From positions 2,604,001-2,668,000 of the forward strand of contig NZ_CP059154.1 of assembly GCF_013456555.2 (NCBI RefSeq): a stretch of 64,000 nucleotides of DNA. The letters are read 5' to 3'. Shown here piece after piece: positions 45,103 through 54,807 of this stretch. The DNA comes from Natrinema zhouii (GTDB lineage: Archaea; Halobacteriota; Halobacteria; Halobacteriales; Natrialbaceae). The notes beneath the pieces are model-generated. The model searched no databases. It was given only the letters and a program-made list of their open reading frames with translations, and was not told the DNA's origin. Position 1 is the stretch's first letter, and each line of letters begins with the position of its first letter. The position numbers were made by a program, and so were the translations under genes.

Positions 45103-45120
45103 TACCAGCATGCTCTGGTA
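45103..45120. promoter_or_regulatory. Inverted repeat upstream of the two-domain DUF7344 gene
   Basis: TACCAG and CTGGTA enclose CATGCT. It lies 36-53 bases before the start at 45067, between that gene and the end of the BAT-type regulator gene. A possible operator; the function is not shown. Confidence 0.3.
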
Positions 45121-45134
45121 TCGGCCAGTGGTCG

Positions 45135-47555
45135 TCAGTCGTCCGTCTCGAAATACGCCGAGAGGAGCTTTGCCTGTGCGACTCTGAGGTGTTGATGGAA
45201 CGTCTGTCGGGCGATACCGAGTCGATCTGCGACATCGGACGCGTCGCTGTTTCGCGTCGGCCACTCGAAGTAGCCGCCGTGGTAGGCCGCCTCGAGGGCC
45301 GTGCGCTGTTTGTCGGTCAGCATCGATTCGACGGTGCGCCGGAAGTCGCCGCGGGTCTCGACCGGCCGCTCGACCGTTTGCTTCGAACGGAGCCTGCTGT
45401 CGGGGTACGCCGACGTAATCCCGTTGGCGAGCCCGCGCAGGTCTGCATCAGGGCTGACCTGAACCGTCAGCTCCGCGACGCCCTCGTGGATGGTTTTCGA
45501 CTGGAGCCGCGCGCCGTAGTCCGTGAGCAGATTGGCGATCGTCGGTCCGCGAACGACGCACTCCCAGTAGCTCTCGTCGCCGTCGTCGATGAGCCGCAGT
45601 TCCGTGATCGCGTCGTCGTCGCGAGCGACCTCGCGGATGCGGTCGGGATCACCGTCGCTGACGATGAAGTAGTAGACGAACAGCTCGTCGGTCAGCGGTA
45701 GCACGTGATCGATTGACAGCACGCAACCGAGCTCGTCGGAGAGTCTGATACAGGCGTCGCCCCGATCGGTCGACTCGAACTCGAGTTCGACGACGATGTC
45801 CTGATAGAGGAGTCGGCGGACCGTCGTCGCGTTGATTGCGTGGCCGATCGTGCCGCCGAACTCCTGTAGCACCTCCCGCTCCCGATCGGCGAAGGCCAAC
45901 GGCTCGTCAGCGCCGATCACGAGCGCCCCGAGGGGGCGACCGCTCGCGGCAATCGGGACGACGGCGACCGAACCGTACCCCAGCTTTCGGGCGTGGCGTT
46001 GCCACTCTTCGATGGGGCTCTCGCGGAGATCCCGATACCGCTGGGCGGTTCGGGTTTCGAACGCCGACGTGCCGTCGGCGGCGGACGGCGGGTCGACGAA
46101 CGACGAGAGGAAGTCCGCCTCCGCCGCGTCGATTCCCGCCTGCGCTACGGGCTCCCACGAGTAGCTCTCGGTCGTCGCGGTGTCGGCCCGGCCGATACCC
46201 GCGAACCGGTAGGCGTCCGCAGCCGCGAACTCCTCGACGACCGCGGTTTCGATCTCCTCGCGGGTCTCGGCCGCGACCATCGTCTCGTCGATCGTCCGAA
46301 TAACCGCATTGAGCCGCTCGAGGCGCTCGAGTTCCCGCTCGCGGACCTTGCGCTCGCTGATATCGCGTCCGACGCCGGTAAAACCGAGGACGGTGCCGGT
46401 ATCGTCGGTGATTCTAGCGCTGTTGAACTCGTAGGGGACCTGTCGACCGTCGCTCGTCAGGACCTTCCCCTCGGCGGTGACGCGCTCTCCCTCCTCGAGG
46501 ATTCGATCGATCGCGTCGCGAATGTGGTCCCGATCCTCCGAAGCGATGAACTGAAGCGGGTTCATGCCGGGGAGTTCGTCCGATTCGTAGCCGGTCGCGC
46601 GCTCGAACTGGTCGTTCCACTGGATCAGGTTCCCCTCGGAATCGTACGCGTAGAGGATGTCCGGCTGCGCTTCGAGGATGCTTTCCGTGAACGCTTTTTC
46701 CTCGCGGAGCGCCCGCTCGCGGGCCTCACGCTCGCTGATGTCGCGGCCGGTACCGGTAAAGCCGAGAACGGTCTCATCGTCGTCAGTGATCTGTGCGCTG
46801 TTGAACTCGTAGGGAATCCGTCGGCCGTCTTTGGTGAGGAGATCCGCCTCCACGGTGACGTACTCGTCCTCCTCGAGGACCCGCCGAATCGCCGCGGCGA
46901 TTCGGTCCCGATCGGCCGGTGCGACGAACTCGAGCGGGCTCATTTCGGCCAGCTCTGATTCGGTGTAGCCCGTCACCGCCGGTACCCGGTCGTTCCACTC
47001 GAGGTGGTTCTCGTTCGCGTCGAACGCGTAGACGATGTCCGGTTGCGCCTCGAAGACGTGTTCGGCGAAGGCCTTCTCCTCGCGGAGTTCTCGAATACGT
47101 TCGTGCTCCTCGGTGCGGTCGTGGACGAGCCAGACGTACCCCTGGAGCTCGTCGTCCGCGCGGTCGACAGGGACGCCTACCTCGTCGTCCTCCCGGACCG
47201 CCGCGATCACCTCGCGAACCCAGAATCGGCACCCGTCGCTCCGGACGCGCCACCCGTCGGTCTCGGCGGTTCCGTCGGACTGCGCCCGCTCGAGCAACCG
47301 TTCCGACCGGCCGTCGTCGCGATCGTCCGGCGGGAAGACGGTGCGATAGTGGGAGCCAACGATTGTCTCCGCGTCGTATCCCAGCAGGTGGCGCGCACCG
47401 TCGTCCCACGCGGCGATGCACCCGTCGGCATCGACCGGCACGATAGCGCAGTCGCTGGTCAGCGTGCTCAAATCGCCGATATCGAGACCGAAATCGACCG
47501 ACGAATCACTGGCTGCTCTCGTTTTGGTCGTTTCGTCCGACGTGTTCTCGGTCAT
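45135..47555 (-). CDS. PAS-PAS-PAS-GAF regulator with BAT-type HTH_10 domain
   Basis: 806 residues from the ATG at 47555 (MTENTSDE). Three PAS domains span about 35-160, 170-285 and 290-410; the second and third are near-copies of each other (EAQPDIVYAFD / EAQPDILYAYD; VLGFTGTGRDIS / VLGFTGVGRDIS). A GAF domain (about 420-585) and the BAT-associated domain follow. The C-terminal HTH_10 contains LTDKQRTALEAAYHGGYFEW, then RLGIARQTFHQHLRVAQAK. Related haloarchaeal proteins include the bacterio-opsin activator Bat. It is a soluble one-component sensor-regulator with unknown signal and targets. Confidence 0.9.
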   Translation of the reverse strand: MTENTSDETTKTRAASDSSVDFGLDIGDLSTLTSDCAIVPVDADGCIAAWDDGARHLLGYDAETIVGSHYRTVFPPDDRDDGRSERLLERAQSDGTAETDGWRVRSDGCRFWVREVIAAVREDDEVGVPVDRADDELQGYVWLVHDRTEEHERIRELREEKAFAEHVFEAQPDIVYAFDANENHLEWNDRVPAVTGYTESELAEMSPLEFVAPADRDRIAAAIRRVLEEDEYVTVEADLLTKDGRRIPYEFNSAQITDDDETVLGFTGTGRDISEREARERALREEKAFTESILEAQPDILYAYDSEGNLIQWNDQFERATGYESDELPGMNPLQFIASEDRDHIRDAIDRILEEGERVTAEGKVLTSDGRQVPYEFNSARITDDTGTVLGFTGVGRDISERKVRERELERLERLNAVIRTIDETMVAAETREEIETAVVEEFAAADAYRFAGIGRADTATTESYSWEPVAQAGIDAAEADFLSSFVDPPSAADGTSAFETRTAQRYRDLRESPIEEWQRHARKLGYGSVAVVPIAASGRPLGALVIGADEPLAFADREREVLQEFGGTIGHAINATTVRRLLYQDIVVELEFESTDRGDACIRLSDELGCVLSIDHVLPLTDELFVYYFIVSDGDPDRIREVARDDDAITELRLIDDGDESYWECVVRGPTIANLLTDYGARLQSKTIHEGVAELTVQVSPDADLRGLANGITSAYPDSRLRSKQTVERPVETRGDFRRTVESMLTDKQRTALEAAYHGGYFEWPTRNSDASDVADRLGIARQTFHQHLRVAQAKLLSAYFETDD

Positions 47556-47717
47556 GTCGACCAGCCATCTACGATATATGTTATCGCTACACACGAAAAG
47601 TTACGGGTAGCTGTCGCTATGCGTTTTTCCGTAGCCCCGGTGTCGGTAGCGGTAACAGCCACTGTGGTCGGAAACCGGCGACGTTAACCACCTCAAAACG
47701 CGATCACGAATATAGTG

Positions 47718-49073
47718 ATGCTCGCGATCGTCGAAAGCCGTGCTGACCGCGCCTCGGTACACATCTGTGACCGACTCCGCGAGCGCGCCGACTGGACGGA
47801 ACGGACCGACGACCGACCGGCGGCCGACGGCGGCGGCACCTACTACTGGACCGACGGGGCCGAACTCCGCTCGTTCGACGAGTTACACATCGACCTCGAG
47901 CGCCCCGCTGACGCCTTCGACTGCGACCCCGACCTGCTCGTCTTCGCCTCCCGGCACTCGGGGGACACCGGCGCGCTACTGACGGGCCACTTCACGGGGA
48001 ACTTCGGCCCAGCCGAGTTCGGCGGCGAGCCCGACGCGCTGGCCGAGGCCGCGCCGAACGCGCTGAATCGGCTGCTCGAGGCGTTCGACGAATACGCACC
48101 CGAGCGGTACGACGTTGGTATGGAGTGTACTCACCACGGCCCCTCCGAGGTGGGCTGCCCGTCGCTGTTCGCGGAACTCGGCAGCGGCGACGAACAGTGG
48201 GACGATCCCGCCGGTGCCGACGCTGTGGCGCGCGCCATCCTCGAGTTGCGACACGTCGACCCCCATCGGTCCAGACAGGTCGTCGGCTTCGGCGGCAACC
48301 ACTACGCGCCGCGATACGGACGGGTCGTCCGCGAGACAGCGTGGGCGGTCGGCCACGTCGCGGCCGACTGGGCGCTCGAGGCGATGGATCACCCGACGAC
48401 CCACCGCGACGTCCTGAAGCGCGCGTTCGAGGCCAGCGACGCCGAAATCGCGCTGCTGGACGGGGAGTGGCCGGTCCTCGAGGAGACGCTCGCGGCCCTC
48501 GACTGTCGCATCGTGAGCGAGACGTGGCTTCGCGAGGTCGACGATCGCCCGCTCGCGGTCGTCGACGCGGTCGAGTCCGACCTGGGAGCCGTCGACGACG
48601 GGATCCGCTTCGGTGACCGGCTCGCGGAGTCGGTTGCCGTCGTCGAGCTCCCGGCCGAGCTCGTCAGTACTGCACAGGGGATCGATGCCGACCGCGTCCG
48701 AGCAATTGTCGAGGCGAACACCGTGGCCTTCGCGACGGAAAACGGCGGGAGCCGCGTCGGCTCGCGGGCGGCGGTCCCAGATACTGCTGTCGACAGCGAA
48801 CCCGGGGACGACAACGACTCGAGCGACCTCCGGACGGCGATCATCGCGGAACTGGCTGCCGTCCTCGAGGAGAAGTACGACGCGGTGACGATCGAGGACG
48901 ATGCCGTGGTCGCCGAGGAGACGGCGTTCGACCCCGCGCTGGCGCAGCAGGTCGGCGTTCCCGAAGGACCGAAGTTCGGCGCGCTCGCCGACGGGGAGTC
49001 GGTCACCGTCGATGGGGAAACGGTCAGTCCCGAGAGAGTTATGACCGAACGGACGCACCGATTTCCGACTTGA
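47718..49073 (+). CDS. dtdA: Archaeal D-aminoacyl-tRNA deacylase DtdA
   Basis: 451 residues. Archaeal DTD2-type family: AIVESRADRASVHICDRL at the start, LVFASRHSGDTGALLTGHFTGNFG written here only in part as SRHSGDTGAL and HFTGNFG, VGMECTHHGPSEVG, and GFGGNHYAPR. It removes D-amino acids, and possibly toxic aldehyde adducts, from charged tRNAs using two zinc ions. The C-terminal 100 residues (from about 330) are a haloarchaeal extension that includes a variable acidic segment. ATG at 47718 was taken; a GTG directly before it (47715) is the only other choice. Confidence 0.9.
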   Translation: MLAIVESRADRASVHICDRLRERADWTERTDDRPAADGGGTYYWTDGAELRSFDELHIDLERPADAFDCDPDLLVFASRHSGDTGALLTGHFTGNFGPAEFGGEPDALAEAAPNALNRLLEAFDEYAPERYDVGMECTHHGPSEVGCPSLFAELGSGDEQWDDPAGADAVARAILELRHVDPHRSRQVVGFGGNHYAPRYGRVVRETAWAVGHVAADWALEAMDHPTTHRDVLKRAFEASDAEIALLDGEWPVLEETLAALDCRIVSETWLREVDDRPLAVVDAVESDLGAVDDGIRFGDRLAESVAVVELPAELVSTAQGIDADRVRAIVEANTVAFATENGGSRVGSRAAVPDTAVDSEPGDDNDSSDLRTAIIAELAAVLEEKYDAVTIEDDAVVAEETAFDPALAQQVGVPEGPKFGALADGESVTVDGETVSPERVMTERTHRFPT

Positions 49074-49163
49074 TTGGTCCGAAAAACGGCAGTAATACCG
49101 ACTTACCCGGTATCTCCCCCCAGATTCGTCCCATCTTCATTCAGACACATAAAAACTAATTAA

Positions 49164-49187
49164 CGTGTCAGACATCCGGCTGACGCG
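49164..49187. promoter_or_regulatory. Inverted repeat in the ftsZ1 upstream region
   Basis: CGTGTCAG (49164-49171) faces CTGACGCG (49180-49187) across eight bases, seven of eight positions paired. It lies just upstream of the TATA-like GGTAATTATG (49197-49206), which is 26-35 bases before the ftsZ1 ATG. This is the usual place for an activator or repressor site. Confidence 0.4.
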
Positions 49188-49231
49188 TAGGGGAAAGGTA
49201 ATTATGCTCCATTGATTAGACATGGTCAAGA

Positions 49232-50401
49232 ATGGACTCCATAATCGACAGCGCGATCGACGAGGCCGAAGAGGGGGAGGCCACGGCCCCCGACGACGCC
49301 GCGCCGCAGGGCGGCGGATCGGCGGACGACGGCACACCGGACCGTCCAGAGTCGGGGACGATGACCGACGACGAACTGGAAGACGTCCTGCAGGACCTCC
49401 AGACTGACATCACGGTTGTCGGCTGTGGCGGTGCCGGCGGTAACACCATCAACCGGATGGAAGAGGAAGGCATCCACGGCGCGAAACTCGTCGCCGCGAA
49501 CACCGACGTCCAGCACCTCGTCGAAATCGAGGCCGACACCAAGATTCTGATGGGGAAAGAGAAGACCAGCGGCCGCGGCGCCGGCTCGCTCCCGCAGGTC
49601 GGCGAGGAAGCCGCCCTCGAGAGCCAGCAGGACATCTACGACGCCATCGACGGCTCCGACATGGTCTTCGTCACGGCCGGCCTCGGCGGCGGAACCGGGA
49701 CCGGCTCCGCCCCGGTCGTCGCCAAGGCCGCCCGCGAGGCCGGCGCGCTGACGATTTCGATCGTGACGACGCCGTTTACCGCCGAGGGTGAAGTTCGGCG
49801 GACGAACGCCGAAGCGGGCCTCGAGCGCCTGCGCGACGTTTCCGACACCGTCATCGTCGTTCCCAATGATCGCCTGCTCGACTCCGTCGGCAAACTCCCC
49901 GTCCGACAGGCGTTCAAGGTCAGCGACGAGGTGCTGATGCGCTCGGTCAAGGGCATCACGGAACTCATCACGAAACCGGGTCTCGTCAATCTGGACTTCG
50001 CCGACGTTCGCACCGTCATGGAACGTGGTGGCGTCGCGATGATCGGTCTGGGCGAATCCGATTCCGAAGCGAAGGCCGAAGACTCGGTCAAGACCGCGCT
50101 GCGCTCGCCGCTGCTGGACGTCGACATTTCGGGTGCGAGTTCCGCTCTCGTCAACGTCACTGGCGGCAACGACATGGCCATCGAAGAGGCCGAGGGCGTC
50201 GTCGAGGAGATCTACGACCGGATCGACCCCGACGCCCGCATCATCTGGGGGACCTCGATCGACGAGAGCCTCGAGGGCAGCATGCGGACGATGATCGTCG
50301 TCACCGGCGTCGAGTCGCCGCAGATCTACGGCCAGCCGGACGGCGAGGCCGTCCAGCCCGAAGCGCCCGCACAGGGCGACGACATCGACTTCGTCGACTG
50401 A
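49232..50401 (+). CDS. ftsZ1: Cell division protein FtsZ1
   Basis: 389 residues. GTPase tubulin fold: [15 protein letters not shown] near 62-76, tubulin signature [10 protein letters not shown] (152-161) and the T7 loop NLDFAD (253-258), so GTP binding and hydrolysis residues are complete. An acidic, Gly-rich N-terminal arm covers residues 1-55. Haloarchaea have FtsZ1 and FtsZ2; the start [14 protein letters not shown] and the end (PQIYGQPDG, then acidic) fit FtsZ1, which sets up the division ring. Promoter elements and an inverted repeat lie directly upstream. Confidence 0.93.
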   Translation: MDSIIDSAIDEAEEGEATAPDDAAPQGGGSADDGTPDRPESGTMTDDELEDVLQDLQTDITVVGCGGAGGNTINRMEEEGIHGAKLVAANTDVQHLVEIEADTKILMGKEKTSGRGAGSLPQVGEEAALESQQDIYDAIDGSDMVFVTAGLGGGTGTGSAPVVAKAAREAGALTISIVTTPFTAEGEVRRTNAEAGLERLRDVSDTVIVVPNDRLLDSVGKLPVRQAFKVSDEVLMRSVKGITELITKPGLVNLDFADVRTVMERGGVAMIGLGESDSEAKAEDSVKTALRSPLLDVDISGASSALVNVTGGNDMAIEEAEGVVEEIYDRIDPDARIIWGTSIDESLEGSMRTMIVVTGVESPQIYGQPDGEAVQPEAPAQGDDIDFVD

Positions 50402-50561
50402 GTCGACGCCTCCGTAGAACCCTGTTACCGCGTCCGCCGACTCTCTCACTGCTGCACCTCGTCGATCCATACTCGACACCGATATCGGCAGTCCATCCTT
50501 CAATCGGAGTGTGTCTGGCTTTCGCACCCCGGACGGCGAGCGGTCGACGCGCCGGAGCGGC

Positions 50562-51194
50562 TCAACAGATCGGCTTCGGATCGAGGCCGAGGTCATCCAG
50601 CGATCCCGCATACGTTTCGTATGCGATGTCGATCACGCCCTCGGCGGCCGACCGTGCGCGATCCCAGTCCTCGCTTCCGTCACAGACGTCCGCGAGTAAT
50701 TCGGCGGCTCGGTCGCCCTGAGCCGCTGTCTCGGATCGTAGCTCACGAAATGTGTCGGCGCGCCGTTCGTCGCCTTCGTTGACGAAGAAGCTCACCACTT
50801 GCAGGTGGGTCCGGTCGGCGACTAGGGACCGCCCGACGACGCCACCGAGGCGGTCCGCCGTCGACTCGAGCGCCCGAAGGCGGTCGTGCATCGGGTCGGC
50901 GTCCGCGTCGGGCTCGTGTTCGCCGTCGAGGAGGGCCACGACTCGATCGTAGTGGTCGCGCTCTTGATCGCAAAATTCGGCGAAGGCGTCCTGTGCGTCC
51001 ATGTATTCCTCAGCATCGGCCCACGACTCGAAGGTCTCCATCGCGGCGCGTTCGCTGTCCGCGACCGTCCCGAGGACCGCCTCCGCCGTCAGGTTCGCGT
51101 CGGTCTGGGCGACCAGTAGCTTCGACGACCCGAGGCGCTCGAACTCGACCGACATCGATTCCTCGATCGTCTCCTGGAATTCGTCGGCGTCCAT
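50562..51194 (-). CDS. Ferritin-like helical protein of unknown function
   Basis: 210 residues, acidic and mostly helical. The blocks FERLGSSKLLVAQTDANLT, SERAAMETFESWADAEEY and FAEFCDQERDHYDRVVALLD carry spaced Glu and His, as in rubrerythrin/ferritin-like bundles. C-terminal helices follow (SFFVNEGDERRADTFRELRS). I recall similar haloarchaeal proteins being labelled 'transcription antitermination' without evidence I can confirm. It ends in a single Cys (KPIC). It is divergent from the rhodanese-MBL gene and converges with ftsZ1. Confidence 0.7.
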   Translation of the reverse strand: MDADEFQETIEESMSVEFERLGSSKLLVAQTDANLTAEAVLGTVADSERAAMETFESWADAEEYMDAQDAFAEFCDQERDHYDRVVALLDGEHEPDADADPMHDRLRALESTADRLGGVVGRSLVADRTHLQVVSFFVNEGDERRADTFRELRSETAAQGDRAAELLADVCDGSEDWDRARSAAEGVIDIAYETYAGSLDDLGLDPKPIC

Positions 51195-51300
51195 ACCGAG
51201 ACGACGACGCCGAGCGTGTTGAACGTTGGTGACGGTGCGAGCGATCGGTATCGGTACAATGTGGCGCGGCTTTACCCGCCTCGAGCGCGTATCGCGTCCC

Positions 51301-52485
51301 ATGAACGACCGGAGCGACGCCGCCGGTTCGCCAAGCGACGAGGCCGACGAATCGCCCTCGATCGCACCCGAGGCGCTGGCCGATCGGCTGCGATCCGGCG
51401 ACGAACTGACCGTTCTCGACGTCCGCGACCGCGACGAGTTCGAGCGATGGCACCTCGAGGGCGAGGGAGTCGACGCCGTCCAGATCCCGCACGTGCGGTT
51501 CATCCAGGCCCAGGCGACGGGCGACGTGGACGAGCTCGCGGCCGATCTCGAGGAACCGATTCTCGCGGTCTGTGGCCGCGGCGAGGCGAGCGCCCACGCC
51601 GTCGGGCTCCTCCGGGAGGCGGGTATCGACGCGGCCAACCTCGCTGGCGGGATGGACGCCTGGGCAGATCTGTACGTCGCTCGAGAACTCGACGTCGACG
51701 CGCCGGCGACGGTCGTCCAGTACGATCGGCCCTCGAGCGGTTGTCTCGCCTACGCGATCTACAGCGACGGCGAGGCGGCGGTAATCGATCCGCTTCGAGC
51801 GTTTACTGACAGGTACGTCGACGACGCAGCGGATCGGAACGCGACGATCAGATACGCGATCGACACGCACGTCCACGCGGATCACGTCAGCGGCGTTCGA
51901 GCCCTCGCGGAACGGACGGACGCCGCAGCGGTCGTCCCCGAGGGCGCGACTGACCGCGGGCTGGCGTTCGACGCGACGACGATCGGCGACGGCGACGAGG
52001 TACAGGTCGGCGACGCGACGCTGGCCGCGGTCGCGACGCCCGGTCACACGACCGAGTCGCTCTCGTACCGGCTGGACGACCTCCTGTTCACCGGCGACAC
52101 GCTGTTTCTCGAGGGGGTCGGCCGGCCGGACCTCGAACGCGGGGACGACGGCGCGGCCGACGCGGCGCGGCGGCTGTACGAGACCCTGCAGGACCGCCTC
52201 CTCGAGCTGCCCGACGACGCGATCATCGCACCGGGCCACTACAGCGATGCCGCCGATCCGCGGGACAACGGCACGTTCGTCGCCAGAATGGGGGCGCTGC
52301 GCGATCGAGTCGGGGCGCTCTCACTGGACGAAGACGGGTTCGTCGAGCGCGTCACGAACGATCTCCCGCCGCGGCCGCTGAATCACGAGCGGATCGTCGC
52401 GGTAAATCTCGGCCTCGAGGACGTCGACGGGGAGACGGCGTTCGAACTCGAGTTGGGGCCGAACAACTGCGCGGTCGCCGACTGA
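51301..52485 (+). CDS. Rhodanese domain fused to a metallo-beta-lactamase-fold hydrolase (persulfide dioxygenase-like)
   Basis: 394 residues from the ATG at 51301. The rhodanese domain (about 20-130) has LTVLDVRDRDEFERWHLEG and the active-site Cys91 in LAVCGRGEASAHA. The MBL-fold domain (about 135-394) has the metal motif H190-x-H192-x-D194-H195 (THVHADHVSG), further ligands in ATPGHTTESL and LLFTGDTLFLEGVGRPD, and PGHYSDAAD. ETHE1-type enzymes oxidise glutathione persulfide; haloarchaea use other thiols, so a low-molecular-weight persulfide is the likely substrate. The usual order is MBL first; here rhodanese is N-terminal. Confidence 0.88.
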   Translation: MNDRSDAAGSPSDEADESPSIAPEALADRLRSGDELTVLDVRDRDEFERWHLEGEGVDAVQIPHVRFIQAQATGDVDELAADLEEPILAVCGRGEASAHAVGLLREAGIDAANLAGGMDAWADLYVARELDVDAPATVVQYDRPSSGCLAYAIYSDGEAAVIDPLRAFTDRYVDDAADRNATIRYAIDTHVHADHVSGVRALAERTDAAAVVPEGATDRGLAFDATTIGDGDEVQVGDATLAAVATPGHTTESLSYRLDDLLFTGDTLFLEGVGRPDLERGDDGAADAARRLYETLQDRLLELPDDAIIAPGHYSDAADPRDNGTFVARMGALRDRVGALSLDEDGFVERVTNDLPPRPLNHERIVAVNLGLEDVDGETAFELELGPNNCAVAD

Positions 52486-52570
52486 CGGCGAACTCGCTCG
52501 GAACGAGAGGAGAGAACAGCGATCTATCGACGATGACGGTTCGTGAGACCGGTATGTCGCAGCGGTGCGT

Positions 52571-52903
52571 TCAGTCGTCGGCGACCGCACCGTCGGTCGC
52601 GCCGCCTGCGAGGTCGCCCTCGATGCTCGGCGGGTACTTGCCGCGGTCGAGTTTCAGGTCCGATTGCGGGCGCGCCATGCAGGTCAGCGCGAAGTTTTCG
52701 GCTTCCTCTTCGGTGAGCCCGCGAGCGGCGGGCTGGGTGACCTCTCCCTCGAGAATTTCGGCGGAGCAGGCCAGACACATCCCGACTCGGCAGGAGTACT
52801 CCTGGGCGATTCCTTCCTCGAGACACCGGCTCAGGATCGTCTCTTTGTCGGTGCAGGTGATGGTCTCACCCGTCCCGACGAACTCGATGGTGTACTCTGT
52901 CAT
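52571..52903 (-). CDS. Plant-type [2Fe-2S] ferredoxin
   Basis: 110 residues. Cluster ligands C38, C43, C46 and C75 appear as CRVGMCLAC and, later, LTCMARP: the C-x4-C-x2-C-xn-C spacing of plant-type ferredoxins. Start MTEYTIEFVG at 52903. It is shorter than the abundant haloarchaeal ferredoxin, which carries an acidic insert, so it is a different electron carrier. A TATA-like GTTTTAGTG on the minus strand (about 52926-52934) lies 23-31 bases upstream. Divergent from the geranylgeranyl reductase gene, whose reaction needs an electron donor. A partnership is possible but unproven. Confidence 0.9.
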   Translation of the reverse strand: MTEYTIEFVGTGETITCTDKETILSRCLEEGIAQEYSCRVGMCLACSAEILEGEVTQPAARGLTEEEAENFALTCMARPQSDLKLDRGKYPPSIEGDLAGGATDGAVADD

Positions 52904-53102
52904 ACCGCCCGGTACGGCGGACCTCACTAAAACTCTTTATTTCACCGCGGGAGACCACGCCCATCGCTTGCGTCGGCTTCCGCCTGCAACGGCGGTCTCC
53001 GATCGGTGACTCGTCAGTCAAACCTGTCACGTGATTTCGTCTCCGACACTCCGGCGAATCAACCATAAAGCGTTTTCTTGCCGCGGTGTGCACAGTAATG
53101 GT

Positions 53103-54509
53103 ATGAGTACGCAGGAGCAGTCGGCCGCCGCGACGACATCCCGGGACCAGTCGCCGGACGCGGTCATCGTCGGCGCCGGAACCGCAGGGTGCTACGCCGC
53201 AGCGACCATCGCACGCGAGGACTACGACGTCGTCGTCCTCGAGCGAAAGGACGCGGAGGAAGCGGGGCACATCGCCTGCGGGGACGCGTTGAAGGGTGCC
53301 GACGCCTTCCCCGAGGCGATCCCGAAGTCGAAACTCGAGCCGGCCTTTACCAACACGGGCGTCGATCACGGGCGCTTCGAGATTCCGCAGGAGGACACCG
53401 TCCTCGAGATTCCCGTGCCGGGCGAGCTCGCCGTCATCGACCGCTGGGAGTACGGCCGGCGGATCATCGACGGTGCCGAGGACGTCGGCGTCGACTTCCA
53501 CTACGATACCGTCGTCACAAACGTCGTCCAGAACGACGACGGCCGTGTAACTGGCGTCGAAGCGATTCGGAAGGGAGACCCGCTCGAGTACGAGTCCGAT
53601 ATCGTCATCGACGCCGCGGGCTCCCTGTCGGTACTGCAGGACCACGTGGACTTCTCGGAGTCGACGTTCGACACCAACGTCGACTACAGCCACTTCTGCT
53701 CGGCCTACCGCGAGATTGTCCACGTCGAGGAGCCGGTCGAGTGGGACGACGCGCTGGTCTTCAAGCCGACCGAGCGCGCTGCAGGCTACCTCTGGTATTT
53801 CCCACGGACTGACACCGAAATCAACGCCGGGCTGGGGTTCCAGATGACCGAGGAACCCATGAAACTCGTCGACGACCTCAAGCGGGACCTCGAGAACCGC
53901 GCCGAGTTCGAGGGTGCCGAGGTCGAGGACAAACTCGGCGCGGCGCTGCCGACCCGCCGGCCGTACGACTCTGCCGTCCACCCGGGGTACATGGCCGTCG
54001 GCGACGCCGCCGGACACGTGAATCCCACCACCGGCGGCGGGATCGCCGGGGCCGCCTACGCCGGCAAGTACGCCGCCGATCAAGCGATCGAGGCCCTCGA
54101 GACCGGCGATTACAGCGAGGACACCTTCTGGAAGTACAACGAGCGCGTGATGGACCACTTCGGCGCGCGCTACGCCGCACTCGACGTCTACAACATTCTC
54201 TCGACGGCCGTCGACGTCGACGACCTGATGGGCCTGCTCGCGGCGATGCCCGGCGACAAGCTCGCCGAGGCTCTCTACTCGGGCAGCGCGGACATCGGGC
54301 TGAAGCTCAAACTCGAGGCCCTGCTCAAGAGCCGCGGTCACTGGGGGACGATCTGGAACCTCTACCAGACCAAGCGCCGCGCCGACGAACTGCTCGCCCA
54401 CTACGAGAATTATCCGACCAGTCCCGCGGGACTCGCGGGCTGGCAGGACCGGCGCGACGAACTCATGGAGAAGGTCTACGAGACGACCGGGGCCGACCCC
54501 AAATACTAA
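53103..54509 (+). CDS. Geranylgeranyl reductase-family flavoprotein
   Basis: 468 residues. FAD site VIVGAGTAGCYAAATIA (about 21-37), then VVLERKDAEEAGHIACGD and the second flavin motif MAVGDAAGHVNPTTGGGI. Members saturate isoprenoid double bonds; in archaea they reduce the geranylgeranyl chains of membrane lipids or of quinones. The conserved substrate-site features around GGGIAGAAYAGKYAA are present. Paralogues exist in haloarchaea, so whether this one acts on lipids or menaquinone is open. The first structured repeat (54510-54777) begins right after its TAA. Confidence 0.88.
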   Translation: MSTQEQSAAATTSRDQSPDAVIVGAGTAGCYAAATIAREDYDVVVLERKDAEEAGHIACGDALKGADAFPEAIPKSKLEPAFTNTGVDHGRFEIPQEDTVLEIPVPGELAVIDRWEYGRRIIDGAEDVGVDFHYDTVVTNVVQNDDGRVTGVEAIRKGDPLEYESDIVIDAAGSLSVLQDHVDFSESTFDTNVDYSHFCSAYREIVHVEEPVEWDDALVFKPTERAAGYLWYFPRTDTEINAGLGFQMTEEPMKLVDDLKRDLENRAEFEGAEVEDKLGAALPTRRPYDSAVHPGYMAVGDAAGHVNPTTGGGIAGAAYAGKYAADQAIEALETGDYSEDTFWKYNERVMDHFGARYAALDVYNILSTAVDVDDLMGLLAAMPGDKLAEALYSGSADIGLKLKLEALLKSRGHWGTIWNLYQTKRRADELLAHYENYPTSPAGLAGWQDRRDELMEKVYETTGADPKY

Positions 54510-54777
54510 AGACCGAACTTTTACTCTGCGTGCGGTCGCTTCGCGACCGCACTCGGTAAAATCCTCAAAAGAGCGCTCCTATGGAGCGCTCTTTTGGACC
54601 TCGCGGGATCGAAGATCCCGCTTAGCTTCGATGAAAAGCACTCCTCCCTCCCTTACAGGTCGGTCGTCGGCCCGCTCGCTCGGCCTCCGGCCTCGCTCGC
54701 GGTCGGTATCGGTGAACCGCCTGCCCTTCCCCGGGTCGCGGACTCCTCGCGATGCTCGGAGTCCGCTCCCGGCCACT
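54510..54777. repeat. Dispersed structured repeat, copy A
   Basis: Begins directly after the geranylgeranyl reductase stop. The head is a nested stem: outer TTTTAC/GTAAAA (54519-54524, 54556-54561), inner GTGCGGTCGC/GCGACCGCAC. Two extra perfect hairpins follow: CAAAAGAGCGCTCC/GGAGCGCTCTTTTG (54566-54596) and GCGGGATC/GATCCCGC (54603-54621). From 54634 to 54777 is a block shared with copy B at 61184-61345 (AAAAGCACTCCTCC, GGTCGGTCGTCGGCCCGCTC, GCCTGCCCTTCCCCGGGTC, CGGACTCC/GGAGTCCG, CCCGGCCACT). A GTG-started frame on the minus strand is conserved between copies but does not look protein-selected. Confidence 0.75.
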
Positions 54778-54807
54778 CCCGCTCGAAATCAGTTGAGAAC
54801 GTGTCGA

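Noticed and set aside
54579..54776. GTG-started minus-strand frame in repeat copy A, similar to one in copy B (61102-61344)
   Set aside because: The two frames align (GLRA-RGVRDPGKGRR), but differences fall on all three codon positions and the product would be strongly basic, so the DNA repeat rather than a protein is conserved.
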